DNA from: Candidatus Pacearchaeota archaeon
GTDB lineage: Archaea > Nanobdellota > Nanobdellia > Pacearchaeales > GW2011-AR1
Direction: 5' to 3'
DNA: 35,031 nt
Assembly: GCA_017609085.1 (NCBI GenBank)
Contig: JAFCEO010000003.1
Coordinates: forward strand, 1-35,031
The position numbers and the translations under genes were made by a program. Shown here one piece after another: positions 25,374-33,578 of the stretch (positions within the stretch are counted from its first letter, which is position 1; each line of letters starts with the position of its first letter). The notes beneath the pieces are model-generated. The model searched no databases. It was not told the DNA's origin and saw only the letters and a list, made by a program, of their open reading frames with translations.

Positions 25374-27260
25374 TTATTTTATTCTAATTGTTTCCAAGTT
25401 TCGTGGAGCAGAAGTTTCAATTCTATTTAATTTATAAATAGTAGAAGCTAAATCAACGCATTTAGATGCTTCGCCGTGACAGACTATGACTTTTTTAGGT
25501 TTTGGTTGGCTTCTATTAATAAACGCTAAAAGTTGATTTCTTCCAGAATGGGCAGTTAAACCATCTATAGTATGGACCTCTAAATTTATTTTTACAATTT
25601 CTTCTTTACTCTCATTCGTCATCTTTACTTCTTTCAAACCTTCTTGAACTTGTCTACCTAAAGAGCCCACACCCTGATAACAAACAAAAATTATGCTATT
25701 TTTCTTATTGTCAGCCAATTCTCTAAAATACTCTACTGAGGCTCCTCCTACCAACATACCAGAGGTAGCTAAAATAATGCAAGGACCTCCTTCAATGACT
25801 TTTTTTCTTTCTGCCGCTGAACCTACTCTTTTAAATATTTCAGATGCAAATGGATTCTTATCTTGGAAAACCTGGTTTCTAATATTTGAAGATAAGAAGT
25901 CAGGATATGCTGTATGTATTCCATTAATATCCCAAATCATCCCATCTATGTAGACTGGAACCTTTGGAAGTAAATTTTGTTTAAAAGCGTCTTCAATTAT
26001 TAACATTGTTTCTTGCGCACGACCAAGACCAAGTTCTGGAATTAAAACTTTCCCTTTTCTTTCAATTGTTTTTTTTATTGCTTCAAGCAGGATTGTTTCT
26101 GCATCTTTCCTTGAAGGCAGAACATCATTCTTGCTTCCGTATGTAGACTCAATAATTGTTGTTTCTAATCTTGGAAAATTCACAACAGAAGCGTTTAAAA
26201 GCCTCGTTTTACCAAATTTCATATCTCCTGTATAAAGCAAATTATGCAATCCGTTTCCAATATTCAAATGAATCATTGCTGAACCAAGGGCATGGCCTGC
26301 GTTGTAAAATGTCAATCTTATATCTGGGGTGATGTCGGTAACTTCATTATAATTTAAACAAATACTATGTTTAACCATTTCTTTAATATCCTTTGAAGAG
26401 TATAAAGGTTGGGTAGCTTTTTTGTAAGCTACTCCAATAAAATCCAAAGCTAACAAAGCAGCTATGTCTCTTGTAGGAGGAGTCATATAAACAGGCCCTC
26501 TGTATCCCATTTTAAATAAATATGGAACTAAACCAACATGGTCAAGATGTGCGTGACTTACAATTATCGCATCTATTTCTTTGATGTTAAATTCAGAAAC
26601 ATCAAGATAAGGAAATTTTTCTCTGTTTTGGGCTGCCACATCAATTCCACAATCTAGGAGTATCTTAGATATGGGCGTATGCAATAATAAACAACTTCTT
26701 CCAACTTGTCTCGCACCCCCTAAAAAAGTTAGTCTAACCCATTCGTCCATCTTTTCGGGGCTCCACTCTCTGTAAATTTTTTTACCGATAGAATTCAAGA
26801 ATTTTTTTCTATAACTATTGTTCTCGTACAAAACTTCTCTAATATTTTCTGTTATCTTGCTTTGTATCGAAGGGCTTCTTTGTACTTGGGGTGTCCAAAA
26901 TGTTCTTTGTTTTATTTCATGTAAAACAGAACCAGCCTTGCCTATAACCATGCCGGGCTTTTTCGCTTCAATAATAACAATACTTCTTTGTATATCGAAG
27001 ATTATATTTGTTATTTCTGCTTCTTTTGAAATTATTTTTCTAATTTCTTTTTCAGCTTCTTCTTTGTCCATCAAAATTTTGTTGTCAGCCCTAAGTTCGA
27101 TTCTTTTTTTAATTTTATTTACAACTTCTTTAATCTTATTTTCACCTTTTTTAAAGAACTCTGCATCATCTGTATAAAGAACTATATTGGCCCCTTCAAA
27201 ATTAGCAGAGCTTATACATTTTGGCAAGTTTTCCTGAATGCTTTTTAGAATGTCAGTCAT
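25374..27260 (-). CDS. fttA: KH/beta-CASP ribonuclease, transcription termination factor FttA (aCPSF1)
   Basis: FttA (aCPSF1) is the archaeal CPSF73 homologue that cleaves nascent RNA at U-rich sites and terminates transcription. At 628 residues it has the family length. The N-terminal ~140 residues hold two KH-like domains, the second with MVIGKAGSVLHEI. The metallo-beta-lactamase core starts with LGGARQVGRSC and has SHAHLDHVG near 235-243 (the HxHxDH zinc motif), HALGSA and GDMKFG. The beta-CASP region has ESTYG, LGLGRAQE and a late HSGRNQLLAFI. All catalytic motifs look intact. It lies downstream of psmB, a pairing seen in other archaea. U-rich tracts between genes here fit its known termination signal. 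Confidence 0.95.
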   Translation of the reverse strand: MTDILKSIQENLPKCISSANFEGANIVLYTDDAEFFKKGENKIKEVVNKIKKRIELRADNKILMDKEEAEKEIRKIISKEAEITNIIFDIQRSIVIIEAKKPGMVIGKAGSVLHEIKQRTFWTPQVQRSPSIQSKITENIREVLYENNSYRKKFLNSIGKKIYREWSPEKMDEWVRLTFLGGARQVGRSCLLLHTPISKILLDCGIDVAAQNREKFPYLDVSEFNIKEIDAIIVSHAHLDHVGLVPYLFKMGYRGPVYMTPPTRDIAALLALDFIGVAYKKATQPLYSSKDIKEMVKHSICLNYNEVTDITPDIRLTFYNAGHALGSAMIHLNIGNGLHNLLYTGDMKFGKTRLLNASVVNFPRLETTIIESTYGSKNDVLPSRKDAETILLEAIKKTIERKGKVLIPELGLGRAQETMLIIEDAFKQNLLPKVPVYIDGMIWDINGIHTAYPDFLSSNIRNQVFQDKNPFASEIFKRVGSAAERKKVIEGGPCIILATSGMLVGGASVEYFRELADNKKNSIIFVCYQGVGSLGRQVQEGLKEVKMTNESKEEIVKINLEVHTIDGLTAHSGRNQLLAFINRSQPKPKKVIVCHGEASKCVDLASTIYKLNRIETSAPRNLETIRIK

Positions 27261-27319
27261 TTTACTTTTTATTCTCTTGAAAGATTTTTCAATTTAGAAT
27301 TTAACTCGTCTATAAATTT

Positions 27320-27979
27320 TCAATTTCCCACATAGACTGTTTTAATTTCTTGTTCAACAACCTGTTTTATCCCATCTTTTGTTACGGTGAAAACATCAAT
27401 CCCAAATCCAGAACCAATATCTCTTTGCGTCGATGCTTTTATACATTCCGCAGCTAGTTCTATCCCCTCTTTAACTGACATATTCTTCCGGTATTTTCTT
27501 TCTAAAAGCCCAAGAATAAAAGGCATTCCTGAGGATATATTAGCGTCATAATCTTCAATTTTAGTAACTGTTCCCGCAGGTTCTATACTATACAATTCAA
27601 AAGAGCCATCTTCATTATATCCTGCAACAAGTGTTCCTGCAACAAACGGCAACATCGACATCTGTCTAATATTTTGATAAGCAATCATACCAATAAGATT
27701 TGCTCCTTCTTTAACTGTCGGCCTTTGTTTACTTTTTAATTCCTTTAATCTTAGTTCTGCCCTAACGAGTTTTTTTATCATTTCAACGTCAGAGGCCATT
27801 CCTGTACCTGAAAAGACAAGATAATCATTTATTTTAACAATTTTCTTCGTGTTTTTATTAATTGTTATGTTTCCTACCGTAGTTTGCCTATCTGCGGCTA
27901 ATACTATCCCTTCCTTACATACAATACCTACTATACTCGTTCCTGTCTTAAGAACAGACTTTTTTAAATCTTCTTCCAT
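27320..27979 (-). CDS. psmB: 20S proteasome beta subunit
   Basis: This is the proteolytic subunit of the archaeal 20S proteasome. From the ATG at 27979 the precursor has 219 residues. Autocleavage before TSIVGIV would expose Thr14 as the catalytic N-terminal Thr. Counting from that Thr, Asp17 and Lys33 (AADRQTT..KNTKK) are in their required places, and SGTGMASD and GSGFGIDVF are also conserved, so the subunit should be active. A TTG at 27997 in frame would lengthen the propeptide by six residues; a TATA-like ttatttacta near 28020-28030 fits either. It is placed between eno and fttA, while the alpha subunit is about 5 kb upstream. Confidence 0.94.
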   Translation of the reverse strand: MEEDLKKSVLKTGTSIVGIVCKEGIVLAADRQTTVGNITINKNTKKIVKINDYLVFSGTGMASDVEMIKKLVRAELRLKELKSKQRPTVKEGANLIGMIAYQNIRQMSMLPFVAGTLVAGYNEDGSFELYSIEPAGTVTKIEDYDANISSGMPFILGLLERKYRKNMSVKEGIELAAECIKASTQRDIGSGFGIDVFTVTKDGIKQVVEQEIKTVYVGN

Positions 27980-28070
27980 TTTTAAGAAAGCTCTCAAATC
28001 TTTAGAATTTACATCAATAAATAGTAAATAACCTTTTTAAATCTTTTGGAGAATACTTTAATGAATTTAA

Positions 28071-29234
28071 TTATTCTATAAGTTTCTCAATCTCTATTAT
28101 TCTATTTAACTTAACTTCTCTTACTTCTCCAAAAATTCCTGTTTTTATGAAATCAGCTTTCCATGCTATAGAAAGGTCGGCTATTGTATTATCGAAAGTT
28201 TCTCCGCTCCTGTGAGAAAAAACTATTGCAATACCTTTATTTTTACAATAATCGCATATCTCTTTAACTTTCAAAAGAGAGCCATTCTGATTAGGTTTAA
28301 CTATCAGGGCAGAAATACACTTATTCTGAAAAGCTTTTTTTAATCTTATTAAATTTGTCACAGTTAAATCATCTCCGACTATTAAACTTCTTGTTTTGTT
28401 TTTTAACTCGGAGAAACCATAAAAATCTTCTTGTTCAAGAGGGTCTTCAATATATCCTATATTATAATCTTCCGCCAATCTAGAAATGTAATTAATTTGT
28501 TCTTTTCTGTTTAATTTTTGAGGTTTGTTTTTGTAGTTGTAAAATTCTCCATTAAAAAACGTAGAAGCTGCTACATCAACTCCTATTTCAATTTCTTCTC
28601 CAATTCTTTCCTCAACTTTGCACCTTACTTCATCCATTATTTTTAAAATTTTTTCATTATCTAAAGAGGTTTGCCACGCTCCTTCGTCATTTACTGTTTT
28701 AGCTTTAATTATCTTCCCAGCAAGTTTATAAGCTTGTTTGTTGATAAAAACTCTATCAAAAAATTTTCTTGACTTGGATATAAATAAAAATTCCTGGAAA
28801 TCTGGTTTCTTGTTAGAAGAATGCAATCCTCCACCAATAGCATTCCCGATTGGGAAGGGAAATTTTTTTGGTTTTCCTTTCGATAAAAATTGCCAGAGCT
28901 CTTGTCCCTGTTCAGCTGCAAGAGCTTTTAGGATACTTGCTTCAAGCGCAAATAAACTATTGGCCCCTATTTTTTTGTTTATAATTCCTTCTACTTCTTT
29001 CAAATCTTTAAACTTCTCTATTCTTAATTTTTTAAATTCAGTTTCTAAGCCGTTTAAAAACGAAATATCTTCTTTAAGGCTTTTTGCATACGGTTTAGCC
29101 TCAAATCTTCCTCTACTTTTTCCACTTGGCGCACTTGAAACAAAATTACCTTTTTCAGTTTTCACAGAGATTTCTATTGTTGGTTCTTTTCTAGAATCTA
29201 AAATCCTTCTCGCACCAATTTTTTTTATTTTCAT
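28071..29234 (-). CDS. eno: Enolase, short divergent form
   Basis: Enolase interconverts 2-phosphoglycerate and phosphoenolpyruvate. This copy has 387 residues against the usual 410-435. The core catalytic set is kept: the His in GGGLHSSN, Glu in DFQEF (~146), Glu in NDEGAW (~184, normally GDEGGF), metal ligands Asp in GVDVAAS (~221), Glu in IEDPL (~262) and Asp in VGDDLTVTN (~287), the Lys in VKPNQNG (~312), HRSGET (~341) and the late Lys in KTG (~364). The usual GRSER after KTG is replaced by GEVREVKLN, and the N-terminal SRGNPT is SRKEPT. It is probably active but has shortened loops. The rpoK-eno order is a conserved archaeal arrangement. Confidence 0.92.
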   Translation of the reverse strand: MKIKKIGARRILDSRKEPTIEISVKTEKGNFVSSAPSGKSRGRFEAKPYAKSLKEDISFLNGLETEFKKLRIEKFKDLKEVEGIINKKIGANSLFALEASILKALAAEQGQELWQFLSKGKPKKFPFPIGNAIGGGLHSSNKKPDFQEFLFISKSRKFFDRVFINKQAYKLAGKIIKAKTVNDEGAWQTSLDNEKILKIMDEVRCKVEERIGEEIEIGVDVAASTFFNGEFYNYKNKPQKLNRKEQINYISRLAEDYNIGYIEDPLEQEDFYGFSELKNKTRSLIVGDDLTVTNLIRLKKAFQNKCISALIVKPNQNGSLLKVKEICDYCKNKGIAIVFSHRSGETFDNTIADLSIAWKADFIKTGIFGEVREVKLNRIIEIEKLIE

Positions 29235-29254
29235 AAATAAAAAAAAGATATCAA

Positions 29255-29266
29255 GATATAAAAAGG
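29255..29266 (-). promoter_or_regulatory. TATA box of eno
   Basis: On the minus strand ccttttTATATC is centred 26 nt upstream of the enolase ATG at 29234, in the 124-nt gap after rpoK. This gives enolase its own leaderless promoter. Confidence 0.6.
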
Positions 29267-29358
29267 TTTGTTAAAATTATTTTAAGTTTCTAATATTTGA
29301 GAAGATGTCAAAAAATAAATTTTTGGATTTAAAACTAACCGTAGACTTTTTGTTTTTC

Positions 29359-29775
29359 TTAAATTTCTTCTTCTTGTTCTATTGTTTCTTCTTCTATTTC
29401 GTCTTTCGGTCTTGCTAATTCCATAATTTCCCCTTCCTCTTCTATTTCTTTCTCTTCTTTTCTTTCTCTTCTTTCTTCCTCTCTGTCGTCTTCTTCCTCT
29501 TTTTCACTGCTTTTCTCTATTTTCTCTATTTCTTTTTTACTCAATTTTTTGATTTTTTCTTCTGCTTTTTTAGGAAGAGGTCTTTTGACTGTTATAGGAA
29601 GAACACTCTCTTGTAATTCGAGTTCTGCTATTTTTAAAACATCATAATTTATTTCTTCTAATTTTTCTTTATCTATTTTCAACAAAACAGGAGCGTCCAT
29701 CGCGAGTTGCAAGGCTCTCGCTCCTAAAATTCTTGCAATTTCATACTTTGTGAACTCTTCCATTTTCTCTACCAT
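29359..29775 (-). CDS. rpoK: RNA polymerase subunit K (Rpb6/omega) with long charged tail
   Basis: RpoK is the archaeal Rpb6/omega-like subunit that stabilises the largest polymerase subunit. Residues ~8-62 are the family core: FTKYEIARILGARALQLAMDAP, then the E.EL.ESVLPITVKRPLP end. Archaeal RpoK is usually 55-90 residues; this one has 138 because of a C-terminal extension (~66-138) made almost only of Glu, Lys, Arg, Asp and Ile. Its Lys/Glu part is probably a single long charged helix and its last 20 residues are acidic. A TATA-like element at 29798-29807 inside the 3' end of rrp42 lies about 27 nt from the ATG, so rpoK may be transcribed separately. An alternative ATG four codons later is possible. 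Confidence 0.93.
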   Translation of the reverse strand: MVEKMEEFTKYEIARILGARALQLAMDAPVLLKIDKEKLEEINYDVLKIAELELQESVLPITVKRPLPKKAEEKIKKLSKKEIEKIEKSSEKEEEDDREEERRERKEEKEIEEEGEIMELARPKDEIEEETIEQEEEI

Positions 29776-29785
29776 TTTAATTTTA

Positions 29786-30616
29786 TTATTTGTTTTCTTT
29801 TAAATTTTTCTCTATTTTGTTTATTATTTCTTCCTTTACTTCTTTATATTTCTTTTCAGCCAGTTCTATGATTTTGAGAATTTCAGCTTCACTAAATACT
29901 TCTTCGTTTCCTTTTTGCATAGCATTAATAACCACTTCTTTTTTGTTAGATGAAAGTGCTATACTTAATCTTGCTTCACTGCTTTCTTCTTCTTCTTTTG
30001 AAGGGTCTAAAATAATGCTTTTTCCTATTTTGTGGAATGTAAATGTTAAAGGAACATTTTTTGTTAGAGGTATCTTCTTAGAAGTTAACTCATTATAACA
30101 AACTTTTTCTTTTTTTTCGTCATATTTCGGCATTTTTGCCGTTAATAAAGCTGAAACAGTTGCAAGACAGGCTGCATCTAACAAATTGCCATCGTCATTT
30201 ATGGAGTAAATATCAATAAAAATGGTCCAGACCTGTTTTCCCTTTTTAATACACAATTTTTTAAAATCTATAAAGCCACTCTCTCTAATTCCTCTGTCAA
30301 CTATCCTTGCCATCTCTATGGCATTTATTCTTGGAGGACCATAATCAAATTCTTCTGAACTTAGAGGCAAAAGCTCCACTGTAGTGACCATCGTTCCTTC
30401 GTCTTCGTGATCTGTGTAAGGTTCTGAAATATCCATTTTTACTCCTGCAACCACTTCTGTATTTCCCAATCTTACACGAGCAGAACCTTCTGCGTTTTTA
30501 GATACGTTAGTTTCTATTTCTATATTTCTATAATCAAGCAACTTTCTGTTATCAAATCTGTTTCCAGATTCTAGATAATCTTTTATTCTTTTTTTTGTGA
30601 GATTAGATATTTCCAT
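29786..30616 (-). CDS. rrp42: Exosome subunit Rrp42
   Basis: Rrp42 is the non-catalytic RNase PH-like partner of Rrp41 in the hexameric ring of the archaeal exosome. At 276 residues it has the usual length. It shows the family N-terminus (ISNLTKKRIKDYLESGNRFDNRKLLDYR), VRLGNTEVVAGVKMDI, and the SEEFDYGPPRINAIEMARIVDRGIRESGFIDFKKLCI segment. It lacks the RRS.EI phosphate-binding motif of active subunits, as expected. A GGAGG lies 7 nt before the ATG (30624-30628), inside the end of rrp41, and the gap to rrp41 is 2 nt. It acts in cytoplasmic 3'-to-5' RNA decay and tailing. Confidence 0.95.
   Translation of the reverse strand: MEISNLTKKRIKDYLESGNRFDNRKLLDYRNIEIETNVSKNAEGSARVRLGNTEVVAGVKMDISEPYTDHEDEGTMVTTVELLPLSSEEFDYGPPRINAIEMARIVDRGIRESGFIDFKKLCIKKGKQVWTIFIDIYSINDDGNLLDAACLATVSALLTAKMPKYDEKKEKVCYNELTSKKIPLTKNVPLTFTFHKIGKSIILDPSKEEEESSEARLSIALSSNKKEVVINAMQKGNEEVFSEAEILKIIELAEKKYKEVKEEIINKIEKNLKENK
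29798..29807 (-). promoter_or_regulatory. TATA-like element of rpoK inside rrp42
   Basis: aaatttaaaa on the minus strand is centred about 27 nt before the rpoK ATG at 29775. rpoK lacks a Shine-Dalgarno site, unlike rrp42 and rrp41. Confidence 0.4.
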
Positions 30617-30618
30617 TT

Positions 30619-31317
30619 TTATTCCTCCCTTATTTCCTTCAGTGTTTTTTTCTGCAGCTCATAGATTTTTTTACAGGCTTTTTTCCCGGCTTCAATAGCT
30701 TCTTTTAACTTTTTAGAGGAGATTTTTCCATCTAATTGCAATAAACTTATTTTTCCACTTTCACTTAAAAAAGCCATAGGTATATCCGTAGATCCTTCCC
30801 CCTCTTTGTGGTCTTCTTCTTCTTTAATTAAGTCAACAACTATTTTATCATCTATCTTTCCAATAGAAACTGCTGAAACTAATTCAGTCATAGGAACTCC
30901 TGCATGCGCCAGAGCCAAAGAAGCTGCATTTATTCCCGCGCATCTTGTTGAAGCGTTTGCTTGCAAAACCGCTATATGAACATCAACTACTGTATTTTGA
31001 AAATTTTTTATTTGTAAAGCTGGAAGTAAAGCCCACTCTGTAACTTTGCTAATTTCTTGACTTCTTCTTGTTGGTCCGGGCTTTTTTCTTTCAGGAACAG
31101 AAAAAGAGAGCATATCATAATTCACTCTTAAAACTCCTTTTTCCGGGTTTTGTAAATGTTGAGGATGCAATGGTCTGGGTCCGTAAACTGAGGCAATAGC
31201 TATAGTATCTCCAAAAGCAAATAATGCCGAGCCATTGGCTCTAGGTACAACTCCTACTTTTGCTTTCATCTCTCTTATTTCATCAAATTTTCTTCCGTCG
31301 GGTCTTTTCGTATACAT
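30619..31317 (-). CDS. rrp41: Exosome catalytic subunit Rrp41
   Basis: Rrp41 is the phosphorolytic subunit of the archaeal exosome; it degrades or adds RNA 3' tails. It has 232 residues, starting YTKRPDGRKFDEIREMKAKVGVVPRANGSA. Active-site features are present: GPTRRSQEIS (phosphate-binding Arg pair), the acidic EEEDHKEGEGSTDIPMAF segment with its catalytic Asp, and QANASTRCAGINAASLAL. The acidic loop carries a few extra residues (KEGEGS). A GGAGG at 31325-31329, 7 nt before the ATG, lies within the end of rrp4, so translation is by Shine-Dalgarno within the operon. Confidence 0.96.
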   Translation of the reverse strand: MYTKRPDGRKFDEIREMKAKVGVVPRANGSALFAFGDTIAIASVYGPRPLHPQHLQNPEKGVLRVNYDMLSFSVPERKKPGPTRRSQEISKVTEWALLPALQIKNFQNTVVDVHIAVLQANASTRCAGINAASLALAHAGVPMTELVSAVSIGKIDDKIVVDLIKEEEDHKEGEGSTDIPMAFLSESGKISLLQLDGKISSKKLKEAIEAGKKACKKIYELQKKTLKEIREE

Positions 31318-31319
31318 TT

Positions 31320-32057
31320 TTACTCCTCCTTATTCTTTTTTTCAATTTTATTTTTTGATTTCTCAAACCATTCTTTTGTTTTTTCAGTGAGTCCTTCTAT
31401 ATAAGATTTTTCTGTCACAAATAAAATTGCTTTTTGTGCAAAAAGTTCATTTTCTACTTTAGGACCCTTTATCCAAATTACTCCATTTTGACCTACAATT
31501 ATTTCACAGTCCGATTCTTTTTTTATTAAATTAATCATGCTTCCTTCTTTTCCGATAACTCTTGGAACTTTATTGCTATTGATTTGTATAACCATTCCTT
31601 CTTCTAACTTTCCCAAATTTCTACCTTTGGTAGTTAAATCAATTCCTTTTCTTTTTACATTTAAAACTTTTGCAACAATGGTATCTCCAATATCATAGCA
31701 TTCTGAAAGGTCATTTTTGTTTACAAACTTCGAGCATTCTGTAATTGGTAAAAAAGCTTGGTAAGGAGAGTCTATGTCAATAATCCATCCGTTAAAAGTT
31801 ATGTCTATTACTCTTCCTATAACAATGTTTCCTTTTCGAGGCATATAAATTCCTGAAAGGGGAATTATTTTAACAAGTCTTCCAGATTTATCTGCCAAAC
31901 CGAATCTTAAAGCGATTATGCTATTGCCTTCTTTTTTTGTCCATTCTCCCGGTAAATAATCTTCTTCAGAAGCAATTTTTTCCCCCGGAACAACAATTTC
32001 TCTTTTTTCTTTTTGTGCTTTTTTCGTTTCTGTTTTGTTTTGCGATTTTGCCATCAT
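31320..32057 (-). CDS. rrp4: Exosome cap subunit Rrp4
   Basis: Rrp4 forms the RNA-binding cap on the exosome ring. The 245 residues contain a Lys-rich start, an N-terminal beta domain (VVPGEKIASEEDYLPGEWT), an S1 domain (~80-150, GNIVIGRVIDITFNGWIIDID) and a KH domain with PRVIGKEGSMINLIKK and VGQNGVIWIKG. The C-terminal ~15 residues are Lys-rich. It follows SBDS by 1 nt and overlaps the Shine-Dalgarno site of rrp41. Sequential ATGs at the start (MMAK) leave the exact Met uncertain by one codon. Confidence 0.95.
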   Translation of the reverse strand: MMAKSQNKTETKKAQKEKREIVVPGEKIASEEDYLPGEWTKKEGNSIIALRFGLADKSGRLVKIIPLSGIYMPRKGNIVIGRVIDITFNGWIIDIDSPYQAFLPITECSKFVNKNDLSECYDIGDTIVAKVLNVKRKGIDLTTKGRNLGKLEEGMVIQINSNKVPRVIGKEGSMINLIKKESDCEIIVGQNGVIWIKGPKVENELFAQKAILFVTEKSYIEGLTEKTKEWFEKSKNKIEKKNKEE

Positions 32058-32058
32058 T

Positions 32059-32748
32059 TTATTTTTCTTCCTCTTCTTTTATCTCCTGACTTATAACAGA
32101 GCCATGAGTGACGGAATTCAATTTATCATAAAAATCCTCTTGGAGACCAAGAGGGATATTAACCACACATTCTAAATCTCCGTTTGAAAGCCAATTTTCA
32201 CTTTCTTTATAATCTGTGAGCAGACCATAGACTCTACCACTATGTTCTGAAGGAATCCTTAATTTAAGTTTTTTAGTTTTTATTTTTATTGGCAACACTT
32301 CCTTGACTTTCTCTATTATTTTTGAAATCTGTTGTTCTACAGGCCTGTTATCTATATTTACTCCTGCTTCAGCCAAAGCAGAAGAGATTCTTTCTGCTGT
32401 ATGGGGAGTATCTGTCCTTGGGTCAACAGAATATTTTGCTAAAAAATCAACTATTTGTTTTTTCTTGTTTTCTCTTTCTTTATCTCTATACTCTTTAGGA
32501 ACAAGAATTTCTCCTTCTTTTATTATTTTCTTTGCAACTTCTCTTATGTCAGACGTTCCAAACGCTTCTTCTAAGTCAGAAGAAGAAGCCTGCAGACCTT
32601 TTTTAGAATCATAAAATATTCTTTCTACAACTATCACTTCATCTATATTTATTGATTCTTCTTTTTTCAATTGTAATGCTTTGTCAACATTCACAAGGGT
32701 TTCATAGTTTTTTCCTTTAATCTTTATTCTCGCTATAACTTCTACCAT
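32059..32748 (-). CDS. Ribosome maturation protein SBDS
   Basis: This is the archaeal homologue of Shwachman-Bodian-Diamond syndrome protein (yeast Sdo1), involved in late maturation of the large ribosomal subunit. It has 229 residues in three domains: an N-terminal FYSH domain (ARIKIKGKNYETLVNVDKAL, ERIFYDSKKGLQAS, EAFGTSDIREVAKKIIKEGE), a helical middle domain (KKKQIVDFLAKYSVDPRTDTPHTAERISSALAEAGVNID) and a ferredoxin-like end (LPIKIKTKKLKLRIPSEHSGRVYGLL). The domains are complete and the length is normal. It lies between psmA and rrp4, its standard place in the archaeal exosome superoperon. The tail is acidic (EEEEK). Confidence 0.96.
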   Translation of the reverse strand: MVEVIARIKIKGKNYETLVNVDKALQLKKEESINIDEVIVVERIFYDSKKGLQASSSDLEEAFGTSDIREVAKKIIKEGEILVPKEYRDKERENKKKQIVDFLAKYSVDPRTDTPHTAERISSALAEAGVNIDNRPVEQQISKIIEKVKEVLPIKIKTKKLKLRIPSEHSGRVYGLLTDYKESENWLSNGDLECVVNIPLGLQEDFYDKLNSVTHGSVISQEIKEEEEK

Positions 32749-32770
32749 CTTAATAATGAAGAATTTCTTC

Positions 32771-33472
32771 TTATCTTAAATATTTTTTTAATTTATCCCC
32801 CGAAATTCTGTTTAATTTCTTATTCATATCAACAAACCCTACATCAAACCTTTCTATATTAAATTTTTTTCCTAAAACTTCTTTAAAAATTTTTAGAGAA
32901 AGCTTAATTGCTTCTTCTATCGTTATATCTTCTTTATATTTTTTTCTGAGATGCTCTTTAATTTTTTCATCGTTTTCTCCTATGGCCATTGACTTGTAAG
33001 CTACATAATTCCCTGTAACATCGCTGACAAACAATTTTTTCTCTCTATTGACTCCTCCTATCATTATCGAAACTCCAAACGGTCTTGTTCCAGGATACTG
33101 GGTGAAGGCTTGCATTATATTTGCTATCTCTTTAATAACAGATTCTACATCTATGGGGGAATCGTAAGTTACTCTATGCTGTTGACTTATTAATTGAGCC
33201 TTTTCTATTAAAATTCTAGCATCTGATAAAATGCCTGCTGCACTAGCAATTATATGCTCGTCAATTTCATAAACTTTATTTGCAGATTCCGGGACCATGA
33301 GTTTATCTGTAATTCTTCTGTCTGCAACTATAACTACTCCATCTTTGCATACCATTCCTATGCTGGCGCTTCCTAATCTTACAGTTTTTTCTGCATATTC
33401 TACTTGCAAAATGTGTCCGTCTGGAGAAAACATAGTAGCGGCTCTGTCATAACCCATCACTTGATGTTGCAT
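32771..33472 (-). CDS. psmA: 20S proteasome alpha subunit
   Basis: PsmA forms the outer rings and gate of the proteasome. I choose the ATG at 33472, giving 233 residues starting MQHQVMGYDRAATMFSPDG, which matches the MQ..MGYDRAI.VFSPDG start of archaeal alpha subunits. The ATG at 33493 would add MVEIPVD, foreign to the family, and would place the TATA box across its own start codon. The alpha-type H0 helix, HILQVEYAEKTVRLGS, KDGVVIVADRR and PFGVSIMIGG are all present. It heads the SBDS-rrp4-rrp41-rrp42 run. Confidence 0.93.
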   Translation of the reverse strand: MQHQVMGYDRAATMFSPDGHILQVEYAEKTVRLGSASIGMVCKDGVVIVADRRITDKLMVPESANKVYEIDEHIIASAAGILSDARILIEKAQLISQQHRVTYDSPIDVESVIKEIANIMQAFTQYPGTRPFGVSIMIGGVNREKKLFVSDVTGNYVAYKSMAIGENDEKIKEHLRKKYKEDITIEEAIKLSLKIFKEVLGKKFNIERFDVGFVDMNKKLNRISGDKLKKYLR

Positions 33473-33492
33473 ATCTACAGGAATTTCTACCA

Positions 33493-33504
33493 TTTTATAT
33501 AAAG
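33493..33504 (-). promoter_or_regulatory. TATA box deciding the psmA start
   Basis: ctttatataaaa on the minus strand is centred 26 nt upstream of the ATG at 33472, matching the leaderless spacing seen at gatD, eno, and the 9751, 12104 and 21798 genes. Confidence 0.6.
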
Positions 33505-33578
33505 AAACTGAATAATCAGTCCAACTCTATCCTCCTTACCTAAAAATCAGGAAAAGTATGTTTAAAAAGGTTACTATT

